Part shown: one piece after another, positions 1 to 8,866 of the stretch
Numbering within the stretch: the stretch's first letter is position 1
Layout of the letters: the number at the start of each line of letters is the position of its first letter
Assembly: GCA_000697335.1 (NCBI GenBank)
Contig: JNEM01008718.1
Coordinates: 1-16,251 of the forward strand
Direction of reading: 5' to 3'
Length of the DNA stretch: 16,251 nt
From: Conidiobolus incongruus B7586
Lineage: Eukaryota > Entomophthoromycota > Entomophthoromycetes > Entomophthorales > Conidiobolaceae
Made by a program: the position numbers and the translations under genes
The notes under the pieces: model-generated
Seen by the model: the letters and a program-made list of their open reading frames with translations, nothing else
Databases searched by the model: none
Told to the model about the DNA's origin: nothing

Positions 1-729
1 ATCTTCAACTTCCTTTTCGACTTCCTTTTCAACGACGAGTTGGAGAGGATAGCCAATGAATTCGGAGTGCTTCTTGACGATTTCCTTGATTCTCTTTTCT
101 TCAAGGTATTCCAATTGGTCTTCCTTTAAGAAGAGACGGATTTCAGTACCACGGGAGATACGTTCGTTGGTTTCATCAAGAGTGATGGTGAAGGAACCAC
201 CAGCAGCGGATTCCCAGATGTATTGTTCATCATCATTGTGCTTGGAGACGACTTGGACCTTGTCAGCAACCAAGTAAGCAGAGTAGAAACCGACACCAAA
301 TTGACCAATCATAGAGATATCAGCACCAGAGGATAAAGCTTCCATGAAAGTCTTGGTACCGGACTTGGCAATGGTACCCAAGTTGTTGACCATATCGGCC
401 TTGGTCATACCAATACCGGAATCACGGATGGTTAAGATGTTGTTTTCACGGTCAGGGATGATACGAATGAACAAATCCTTTTCAGAATCCAATTGGGAAG
501 GATCAGTCAAAGATTGGTATCTATATGATTAAATAGGAAAAGATGATACATTAAGTTGAATGTTGATTATGTTAGAGTATTTTAAGGCTTACCTGATCTT
601 ATCTAAAGCGTCAGAGGCATTGGAAATCAATTCACGTAAGAAAATTTCTTTGTTGGAGTAGAAAGTGTTAATGATCAAACTCATCAACTGGCTGATTTCA
701 GCCTGGAAAGCAAAAGTTTCAGTAGTCAT
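1..729 (-). CDS. HSP90: Cytosolic Hsp90 chaperone, N-terminal part (gene runs off the left edge)
   Basis: Hsp90 is a dimeric cytosolic ATP-driven chaperone for kinases, receptors and other clients. The visible 219 residues cover the GHKL ATP-binding domain. Exon 1 is 729-593, exon 2 is 520-1, and the intron 521-592 is 72 nt with GTAAGC and ATAG ends, splitting the Arg46 codon. The start context is [12 protein letters not shown]. Glu33 (catalytic), Asn37 in NASDAL (37-42), Asp79 in DSGIGM (79-84) and GQFGVGFYS near 118 sit at the same numbers as in yeast Hsp82, so the start at 729 is firm. The visible end is in the charged stretch ([11 protein letters not shown]) that opens the linker. The middle and C-terminal domains and the MEEVD end lie outside the window. 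Codon use is strongly biased, as expected for an abundant protein. The small ORFs on the other strand here are shadows. Confidence 0.97.
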
Positions 730-802
730 TATGAAATATGTGTTGAACGATTTGATACTTCAAAAGTACTAAAGTTATTTTGCAGACGTGGATATTCAAT
801 TA

Positions 803-810
803 CTTATATA
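803..810 (-). promoter_or_regulatory. TATA box of HSP90
   Basis: TATATAAG on the minus strand, beginning 81 nt before the HSP90 ATG. The TATA box of the secreted-protein gene at 8004 lies at nearly the same distance from its ATG (75 nt), which supports both. Confidence 0.55.
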
Positions 811-900
811 TGTTTTTAGAAACCTGTAATCCCTCTACTAATTTTGTCTAAATACCCAAATCCTATTTGTTGAATTCTAATTAAAGCATTTAATGGTGTT

Positions 901-1024
901 TTCTAGAATTGATTTGTTAATAAATGAATGAATTTCATTGGCTTAATCCATACCAATTTTCTGTACAAAAATGTTCAAGAAATAAAAATTTATTGTAACA
1001 AGATTTCAATAGAAGATTCCAGAT
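901..1024 (-). promoter_or_regulatory. Cluster of candidate heat-shock elements upstream of HSP90
   Basis: Three sites match the nGAAnn/nnTTCn pentamer code read by Hsf1: TTCTAGAA at 901-908, TTCAAGAA at 974-981, and a nearly complete three-unit element GAAgaTTCcaGAt at 1012-1024. They lie about 170-295 nt upstream of the HSP90 start, beyond its TATA box, which is where heat-shock elements of Hsp90 genes are normally found. In AT-rich DNA single TTCnnGAA hits arise by chance; the three-unit site and the clustering carry the weight. Confidence 0.5.
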
Positions 1025-1233
1025 CAATTTACTCATACCAAAAATTGAATTTCAAATTAAATTGGACATCATATTAATTTGTGTTGTCCTATTTTATTGT
1101 TAAATCACTTTTTCCCATTAATTCATTAATTATTGCCATTTACATGCTGATAGATTTTTGGATCCATTCATTTGCAAAAATAACCAAAAATATTTTATGA
1201 AAAAGAATAATCGCGAACTTTCAATGATTAGTG

Positions 1234-1255
1234 TATATATATATATATATATATA
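1234..1255. repeat. (TA)11 microsatellite
   Basis: An uninterrupted run of TA dinucleotides, 22 nt, in the spacer upstream of HSP90. Shorter TA runs occur elsewhere (for example near 1868), so this is the longest of many in AT-rich DNA. Confidence 0.9.
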
Positions 1256-1998
1256 ATTACAATTTTCCCCATCATATATTATCACGATATTCATGAATAT
1301 TATTATCATGCTAGGATAATTATCAGTGCATTATTTGAGAATCTTGCTCTAATATCTATGAATTATTGCAAATTAGTTTGAAAATTAATTAAAAAGACTT
1401 GAATTACATTGTATATAGCTTAATAGTATTCGTAATTAAGGTCATAAATAAGCTTATATAAAATAAGCTAAGAGATGTCCATGATTTAATCTTTAATCAC
1501 AATATGTATTAACTAATACTCTTCGAACTTAATCACTAACTTATTTTTAGCCCATGTGTTAAACGAAATCAATTCCAATCCATTTAAAATATAACCCTTG
1601 CTTGAATAAATTCAAACTTGATAAATATCCCTGAAATTATAATTGATAAAGTTATATTTTATTCGTTATAATTAAAGCTTATGATCTTTTTATATAAATT
1701 GACTTGAAATGAAATATTAAAGCATCATTAGAATATATTACCTTTTCTTACTTTAAATAAATATCAAGAAATCGGAATATGTATTATACTTTGAATATTA
1801 TTGATATTTAGATATTTACAATAGTTATACAATAATTGCATAGGTAAATTTGATTAACTATATTAAGATATATATATATATATTCAATAAAATATTCAAA
1901 ATATTACAAAACTCGATTTCAAAAATATTTGCTAAACTTGAGGTATCACTTTACATTATCATGTAATATTCATACATATTCCACACAAAACATTAAAA

Positions 1999-2028
1999 AA
2001 TATCGTGTTAAAATGTTAATACGATATT
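1999..2028. repeat. Inverted repeat, 13-nt arms, 4-nt loop
   Basis: Arms at 1999-2011 (AATATCGTGTTAA) and 2016-2028 (TTAATACGATATT) pair with one mismatch around the loop AATG. It could fold as a hairpin in RNA or DNA. No function is evident and no gene end lies nearby, so chance in AT-rich DNA is possible. Confidence 0.6.
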
Positions 2029-3009
2029 CATTAACATTAAATGAAAAATTCCAAAATTTGAAACTTGATTAAGATATTTAATTGTTTATTCTCTAATATT
2101 ATCTAGCTAAACAATGGAATAAAAATCATATTTAGTTTTTATTACATCCCTAGAATAAGTTAATATATATGTGTTTTGATTATATATCAAGAATCATAAT
2201 AATTGAAAAAAATCTAATTAATTTTAATCCATTATAAAATCATTATTATTACCAACAATAAAAAAGAAAGATTAAACAAACAAATTAATTATTAAATTTA
2301 TTGTCTATCAACACTAATATTTATTTTAAATTATTATTTTCACTATACTTGATAATTTTGATATTCAATTAATAAACTAAAGTATTAGATTAAGTTAACT
2401 AACTTTAAATATAAATAATCATTAATCAATTATGAAAATATATTTTGTAAAATAAATAATTATTTTTTATATGAAATCATATTTAAATTGTATTTTTATA
2501 TTAGATTCAGTTATAAATTAAGGAATTATGAATGGAGTGACTAGGACAATTTCCATCTCAATAAATATATATTAAATTAGTCAATGAATATATTTCATTT
2601 AGGTTTATTTAAATAACAGATGTTTCAACATTTATCAAGTTTAATTATTATATTATCAACATCAATATCATTACTTTTTCCAATCCTCTAATCAAAAGTA
2701 AGCTTATCAACCAGAATATTTTTTATTTCCAAATCATTCAAGTATTGAGTCAAATTAATAATAAATAATAGAGGTTTATTGATTAGTATTGCTGTTGACA
2801 TAACACAATATTGAAGATTCAATATTTTGTAACTAAAGTGTTAATTTTCATCAGAGTTTAAAGATTTTTCAGAGTTTCGTGATAACTTCAGTTGAAATAT
2901 TGTATCATTAATTAATCGTTCTTTTAAAATTATAATAATGATATATCAACAATATCATATACATTTTAAGTAATCATAAATAAATCCAATAAAACTAATA
3001 ATAACATCT

Positions 3010-4300
3010 CTACAATTTAGCTAGCATAGTCTCTGTCAATTGGGAATCTGACAACTCTTTAAATCTGGACCAATTCCCAATACATTGTACTAGCTGCTGA
3101 ATCGATTCCAACGAATTGCTACGATGGAGACAGATGCGCACTCTTTCACGACCCTTGGGCACCGTTGGAAACCTTATAGATCGCACCATGAAGCCATTGC
3201 TTTGTAAGTAGTTGCCGAGACTGTTAGCTTCTTCATTACCTAATAAAATTGAATAAATATAATATAATAATATATATGGATATTAATTAATTACTGGATA
3301 CCAAAATGCCCTGGACAGGCGAATTCGAATCCAAGATAGATAATTTTGGCAATTTGGTAATAATTTCATTTCTAAAGTAATCAATTCTCTCCCTTAATTC
3401 TAACTGATACACATCACCTTCCCTCTCGAGTAAATCATAAACTGCAGAAATACTTGAGAGTGCGGCATCTGGCAAACAAGTCGAATAGAGCAGAGGTCTT
3501 GCATAATTGATCAAATATTGTTTGGTGGTGGCGTCTGTGAGTGCGATAGCGCCGTGGTTGCCGAGCGCTTTTCCAAATGTAACGAGACGGAGGTACACTT
3601 CACGGACTCGATCCCCCAGCAATTCTGAACAGAGACCACGGCCAGAAGGACCTCGAACGCCGACAGAATGAGCTTCGTCAACGATCAGGTAGAAACGATT
3701 GGATTTGCAAATGTCGAGTAATTTTGCCAGTGGTGCAGTGTCGCCTTCCATTGAGTAGATTCCCTCTACAGCAATGAATATCTGAATATCCTCAATTAAA
3801 TAGTTGGGATGATTTGCTTTAATACTGTTAACAATTTCCATCAAATGATCCAAATTATTATGTTTAAAGCTGAACTGATTCCTACACTTACTCAATTTCA
3901 ACCCATCATGAACGCTCGCATGAATCAATTCGTCGTAGATAATATAATCTCTAGGCTGTAAAAGGCATCCGAAGATTCCCAAGTTAGCATCGTACCCAGA
4001 ATTAAAGATCAAACCAGTGTCACTATCATGAAACTTGGCAATTTTGGTTTCTAGCGAATTGATGTAAGAGTGATTGCCATCCAACAGTCTCGAACCGGAA
4101 GATCCCGAACTCTTCCAGTTAGTCAAATGATATTGCTTAATCAACTCTTGCAAAGGCGAATTGTCAGCAGCCAGTCCTAAATAATCATTTGAAGAAAAAT
4201 CATACTGATCGTCCTTTTTCAAAGTGAGTTTTCTCAAAGTACCAACTCGTGATCTCTTTTCTAATAGCTTTTTGAGCCTTTTTTCAAGTGTTGTTGCCAT
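3010..4300 (-). CDS. bioF: 8-amino-7-oxononanoate (KAPA) synthase, peroxisomal
   Basis: This PLP enzyme condenses pimeloyl-CoA with alanine to KAPA, an early biotin step. Exon 1 is 4300-3295; intron 3240-3294 (55 nt, GTAATT...TTAG) splits a Ser codon; exon 2 is 3239-3010, ending in TAG. Spliced length is 411 residues, normal for the family. From the upstream ATG at 4345, landmarks are SGSSGSRLLDG (79-90), VDEAHSVG (222-229, PLP-binding Asp and His) and TFGKALGNHG (256-265, Schiff-base Lys259; Lys244 from 4300). Exon 2 supplies the conserved TVPKGRERVRICLH stretch. The last three residues, AKL, form a PTS1 peroxisome signal, known for fungal KAPA synthases and unlike mitochondrial 5-aminolevulinate synthase. 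I chose 4300 because a TATA box lies only 12 nt upstream of 4345 and the family's N-terminus begins about here; 4345 would add 15 residues. Confidence 0.93.
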
Positions 4301-4356
4301 CGTAATCAATATTTTTAAATTTGGAATTGAGGTGATAATTGACATGGATAATTATC

Positions 4357-4364
4357 TTTTTATA
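4357..4364 (-). promoter_or_regulatory. TATA box of the KAPA synthase gene
   Basis: TATAAAAA inside GTATAAAAAG on the minus strand, identical in its core to the box before the gene at 8004. Transcription would normally start about 25 nt or more downstream, so the ATG at 4345 would be at or before the mRNA start and the ATG at 4300 becomes the likely start. Confidence 0.6.
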
Positions 4365-4595
4365 CTACTCCATTAGTATTTGATTAAATCGTAAATTTAA
4401 TGGGATTAATTTGTTTTTCAATTACTCAATAAATAATTTGAAAGTTAATGATATAATTTAAAGATATTTAATGATATTATTAATATTAAAATTTATTAAA
4501 AAATTACAATTAATATATTCTATCATATAAATTAATAATTTATCATAACTTATAAATATATCATCATTCAATTAATTAAATAATCTATAATTTTA

Positions 4596-6905
4596 TTAAA
4601 TATTTAATTTCAAATAAACAATCATCTTCATATACTTATCTTTATCACTACTATCTAATTCAAATTCGTCGCAATCCTCCAACTATTCCTCCAAGAATTG
4701 CATACAATCACTAAACTCCCACATCAAGTCTTTAACTTTGGTTTTAGACAAAATTTGATAAATTTTATAAGTATATTAGACTAGAATGTGATAGCCGTTA
4801 AAATAGATGAAGTTGTAGTGGAGACCTTCGTAACTGAATAGGACTAGTAAATCGTTGAGGATATCACCAAGTGGTATGAAGGGCTGAGGTAATTCACTCT
4901 CACATCTAAAAAAATATAATTAATTTATAAGTAATTATAATTCATAAATATAATATATTAAATTGTAATTAATCCTAAAATCAACGAAAACAGACAATCA
5001 AAACCTCCTTGATATTTGATATCCATTATTCCCTTTTTATTCGTTTTGGAGGTGCTCGTATTGGGACTGTCATTATAGTCGTCTTCGTGCTAAAAAGCTT
5101 CATTAGAATCTAAAGTGGATTGAACGAGTGCTTCTTCCTGGGAAATGTATGTCATCAGTGTATTGAGTATTAAGATGATCAATTGATTCTGAATGAGTCC
5201 TATGTGATCTGTATTCACATCATATGAAAATATATAGTTAGAATATGATATATTACGCTATATAATAATAATAATCTTACAATAATATTAATTAACAAAT
5301 CCAAACAACTCATTCCCGTTTCGAACCACCATTTATTTAATTTTATTAAGTAATCCGATTTTAAAAACAATGCAGCATCATCGTCCTTATCGTCCAACAG
5401 ATTGGAAATAGACCAAATCGTAGTCTTCATCAATTACAAACAGTTGACTAGCTTGGGCTGGGGCTTAGGGGATGATTTCGATGATCTCAAGCTTTCAAGA
5501 CCGAGACGGATTTCAATACAACTGAGCTGGATAGGGATGATGAGGAATTTGCTGTCAGTTTGGAGCCAGTCGAGTTGGAAAGTTTAATGAGTTGATTACT
5601 GCAACATTAGGTCAGGTCACGAATTCCAGCTTCTAATAAATTAAATTTAATATATCATTAAAATAAATGGGTATTTGTAATCACTTCTTGCTTTCAAACA
5701 TCTCAAATTTGGAATCAAATCCTAAACAACAATTTGACAAATTCTTCACTAATATTCAATATGCTTAAGACCTAAATTTTATATAAATATTTCAATGTAT
5801 AAATTAATTCTATAAACTACTTCAGTTTCAGATGCCATCTAACTATCAGCAAAAGTCAATAACCAATTTTTCTCCAATTCTAATTGACTTAGTATATCCA
5901 GCCATTTGAGATAACTCATTATACTATGATTAAAGCATTGTACTTTTGTACTTAATGTAATATCTTTATATTTTTACAATTCCAAAGTTTTAACTCTGTT
6001 GAATATTTAATGATATTATCTAAATAAATTATATTAATAATTTATGATAATAATATATATAGAATTACCTTTATTCTTCAACTGACATTGGTAAACCATA
6101 GCAATTTCAACTTGTTTTAACAATTCCTCATTTGCAACAATTACCAAACTCTCAAACGAAGTCAATATAGTGTTAAATGCTATCTGAATCAAATTATTAA
6201 TTAATTCATCATCCCTAAACCTCTATGAGTAAACTCTCTATTATTTAATATTCAATTAAATTAAAGAGTTATAAGTTTTCCAAAGATGAATTAATTGATT
6301 ATAGCATTGAGATTGTTATACCAATTTAGGATAATTAAAAAAATTGGAACAAACATGAAATGCTAGCTGTATTAACATCAAATCTAAATCCCTATATATT
6401 AACCACCGTTTATCAAATAAATTATTATTATTACCTTGATCCGTCTACTCTGTCTTACTAACCAATCCCATCTACTGACCAACGGAATTCCAATTCAAAT
6501 TATCGAATGTTTTGAGCACTAGTTCAGAGTCCTGAGGGTCAGCAATCTTTGGTATTAGTGTGAAGCTAACCAATTTATCACTTAATTTGGAAGATTTTTT
6601 TGCTGGTATTTAAAGTTTCTAGCAATTTCTGTTCTTTGGTTGCTGAAAATGACTTAATTTTTCAAATTTGTAATAATATTTGATGTTTATATATATATAA
6701 TTAATTTAAATGATTTTAACAAATTTTAAATTTTAATTTATTGTATCAAAACCTGCACATCTTTGATATTTTAAAATAACACTTACATTTTGACTATAAA
6801 TACAAAATTTGCCATTTTTACTATCAACTTTCAATACATTATTCTGAAAAGCCACCTCAACTTCTCTTCAAGAATCTCCCCATGACCAGAATTGAGATTG
6901 ATGTG
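4596..6905 (-). pseudogene. Decayed multi-exon host gene, family not recognised
   Basis: At least eight protein-like stretches lie in one order on the minus strand: about 6905-6787, 6652-6435, 6415-6260, 6200-6070, 5985-5760, 5585-5281, 5208-4980 and 4905-4596. Several are bounded by good splice signals: GTAAGT after 6787, GTAAGA after 5281 with an acceptor before 5208 (72 nt, the length of the HSP90 intron), and a T-run plus AG before 4905. The longest exon reads for about 100 codons with one stop and includes KSDYLIKLNKWWFETGMS. Most pieces are leucine- and isoleucine-rich helices with acidic patches, as in large helical-repeat scaffold proteins, but I cannot name a family. Every piece carries in-frame stops or frame changes, mostly TAG or TAA where Gln fits. 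Introns argue against a retroelement. It could be a dead duplicate of a live gene elsewhere. Confidence 0.65.
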
Positions 6906-7928
6906 ATTGAAGATTTTGGATTACTAACTAATTCATTTTCACAAATTTCTTCGAATTTTGCAAAGTTACTATTAAACATGAGATTCAATTATATGACACT
7001 AGAATTAAATTTGGTAAACTGATTGATTATCATCATTTTATCACTAGAAATTATTTCAACAAATCAACTATAATATTTTTATATTAAATAATTTAAATAA
7101 ATAAATACAAAAAATCATGATCAAGTTGAATGATATACTTAACCATTGAATTAAGTTTTTTAAAATACTAAGGATGTTAAAAATCAATATAATTGTATTA
7201 TTCAAAAAACTCCAATTCAAAACATAATTGTAGTGATATTATAAGGTGTTTTAGTGATCCATTTTGAAAAATTATAGTATTAAGTTCAATGTAATTCTTA
7301 TCAAATCTTCGAAAAACTACTTAATTTAGTTATAATTATGCACCTAGTCAAAACTTTCATAATTGAACAAATTTTAACAATGAATAATTCACCAATTATT
7401 AAACATGACAAATTGATTTCAATTTTTCTTTCATATTAATACTATATATATTAATGGAAATAATAACAAAATCCAAATAAAACTAAATTGACTAATGTTA
7501 ACGCAGTATCAATAATCAATTATACTCCGTCTTCAATCTTTATTAAATCATCATTACTAAAATTTTCTTTAATAATAATTCAACAATTAACTTATTAATA
7601 AAATTGTTTTATTCAAAATAATTATTTTAAAATAAGTAAAAATTACTATTTTAAATAGGTTAATAAAGAAATTTTTGAAATTATCCAAATGAGCATATGA
7701 CTTACACAATAAATAAAAATAAATGATCAAAAGGTTAATATATTAATAAAAATTACGAATTGTTGATGTTAAATGGATATTGATTTGTGTAGTTCGTGAA
7801 TAAAATCCCATCCTTTGAAATGGTTTAGGATGAATCCTTGAGAAAATCAAAGTGTATTGGTGCTGCTGTGGTCATATGATTGGTCATTGAATTGGAAGTA
7901 ATCAAGTGTTAGATATCGGGTGTTGGAG
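6906..7928. other. AT-rich spacer, no gene seen
   Basis: About 1 kb between the pseudogene's first recognisable exon and the promoter of the gene at 8004. No coding stretch is convincing on either strand. The lost 5' end of the pseudogene may lie in the first few hundred bases. From about 7800 the sequence becomes less AT-rich, probably the upstream control region of the gene at 8004. Confidence 0.5.
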
Positions 7929-7936
7929 TATAAAAA
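7929..7936 (+). promoter_or_regulatory. TATA box of the secreted-protein gene
   Basis: TATAAAAA inside GTATAAAAAG, 75 nt before the ATG at 8004. The same ten bases occur before the KAPA synthase gene, and the HSP90 TATA box has similar spacing. Confidence 0.65.
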
Positions 7937-8003
7937 GACTACAGAGTCAATCATTAATATTCTTTATACATTTAATATAATATAATTTAATAACAGATCC
8001 AAA

Positions 8004-8291
8004 ATGAAGGCTGGTATTTTTACCCTCTTATTAACCCCCATCTTGGGTGAATTCTGGTTAGAAGGAGCTCGCGCCGACGGTACCGTCAGTCACGTTGGTG
8101 GCACTACCGGATGTTTCGGCACTTTCGGTCCCTTCGTCAAGGTGAAGGCCAGTGCCGGTGGTTTAGCTCTCTTCTACGACGACTATGGCTGCAAGGGCAA
8201 ACAAATCTACGATGTTGTTGAAGGTGAATACGATTTACCCCGTCCCATTAATGCTAAATCCATTGAAATTTTCGATCTTGGCAACTTATAA
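8004..8291 (+). CDS. Small secreted protein with a beta/gamma-crystallin-like motif
   Basis: 95 residues, intact, no intron. Residues 1-24 read as a signal peptide (basic K2, hydrophobic 3-15, cleavage after ALA-type ARA at 22-24), so the mature protein is about 71 residues. Two mature cysteines, Cys37 and Cys63, could form one disulphide. Residues 54-90 fit a single beta/gamma-crystallin Greek-key motif: an aromatic strand LALFYDDYGCKGK with Gly at the turn, then GEYDLP, then a closing SIEIF strand. This family assignment is by eye and moderate. Codons are strongly biased toward GGT, GTC, TAC, CTC and AAG, as in HSP90, so the gene is probably highly expressed. Candidate roles are a wall or spore protein, an antimicrobial or a host-interaction protein; none can be chosen from sequence. 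A TATA box lies 75 nt upstream, and AATAAA follows the stop by 20 nt. Confidence 0.85.
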   Translation: MKAGIFTLLLTPILGEFWLEGARADGTVSHVGGTTGCFGTFGPFVKVKASAGGLALFYDDYGCKGKQIYDVVEGEYDLPRPINAKSIEIFDLGNL

Positions 8292-8310
8292 TCTATTTAT
8301 TTATTTATTT

Positions 8311-8316
8311 AATAAA
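8311..8316 (+). terminator. Candidate poly(A) signal of the gene at 8004
   Basis: AATAAA 20 nt after the stop, just after a run of TTTA repeats (8294-8309). The hexamer is common by chance in such AT-rich DNA, so its position is the only support. Confidence 0.35.
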
Positions 8317-8603
8317 TTATTTATTAATTGACTGATTCAAAACAATACTCACTGTACGTTTATTTTTATATTAATTGAAGTAAATTTTTAATAATCAATC
8401 CAAATATATTAAAACTTAATATAAAATTATGAATTTTTATCAATTACATTTTGATAATTTTAATTATTTTAAAATTTTCAAAATAAATATACTAATCTTA
8501 TTTAATCTCCCATAAATTAAATAACTCAAATTATATTTTTAAATTCAAAGTCTCTCTATCTCCTCAAATCCTAATTATTCTTTGCAAATTGAATATATTA
8601 AAA

Positions 8604-8843
8604 ATGCCATCAATATCCAATGATAGTGATAATGACAAAATCAACTTATATATCCTATTAATCATGCTAGCTATACTCGTTTTTATTCTGATATTGTGGT
8701 GCTGCTTGAGCTCATGTCTTGGTACTTATTTCCTAAGATGGCTAGGGTGGGAGAATTGCTGCAAGAATCCATACAGTAGGAGGGGGAACTACCACTCCGA
8801 AATTGATGAAGAGGCTGAGGAGGGTTATGAATTGTTAGAATGA
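8604..8843 (+). CDS. Small single-pass membrane protein, unknown function
   Basis: 79 residues from the first ATG (AAAATGCC, 8604) to TGA. A short polar acidic N-terminus (1-13) is followed by one strong membrane segment (about 14-33, rich in Ile and Leu). Cysteines 33, 34, 38, 52 and 53 then lie beside the membrane and are possible palmitoylation sites. A basic patch (YSRRG) follows, then an acidic tail (EIDEEAEEGYELLE) whose YELL fits the YxxPhi sorting motif read by clathrin adaptors. I recognise no family. Being this short it could be a chance ORF, but the clear membrane helix, the ordered charge pattern and its fit between neighbours argue for a real gene. Its stop lies 23 nt from the MED4 stop on the other strand, so the two transcripts probably overlap at their 3' ends. 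Confidence 0.6.
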   Translation: MPSISNDSDNDKINLYILLIMLAILVFILILWCCLSSCLGTYFLRWLGWENCCKNPYSRRGNYHSEIDEEAEEGYELLE

Positions 8844-8866
8844 TTTATTAATATGCTAGAATTGCA

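Larger units (their letters stand above)
1025..3009. other. Long AT-rich spacer, no gene seen
   Basis: About 2 kb between the HSP90 promoter and the 3' end of the KAPA synthase gene. Both strands are dense in stops, and I see no exon-like stretch, no tRNA and no transposase motif. The only structures I can name are a (TA)n tract near 1234 and a hairpin near 1999. It may hold the far HSP90 promoter and the KAPA synthase terminator. Confidence 0.6.

Noticed and set aside
56-532. Three short ORFs over the HSP90 exons (56-277 and 344-532 on plus, 126-308 on minus)
   Set aside because: They are other-frame shadows of the HSP90 coding sequence with no family features.
3010-4300. 5-aminolevulinate synthase or serine palmitoyltransferase
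   Set aside because: The same PLP superfamily, but TFGKALGNHGA, the TVPKGRERVRICLH stretch, the short N-terminus without a mitochondrial presequence and the PTS1 tail fit KAPA synthase.
5402-5587. 61-residue plus-strand ORF
   Set aside because: It is antisense to the best-preserved segment of the pseudogene; the minus strand has the splice signals and protein-like composition.
4596-6905. A variant genetic code with UAG and UAA read as glutamine
   Set aside because: Stops at Gln-like positions made this tempting, but HSP90, KAPA synthase and MED4 use only CAA and CAG for Gln and contain no internal TAG or TAA, while TAA and TAG end them at the expected places (AKL before TAG).
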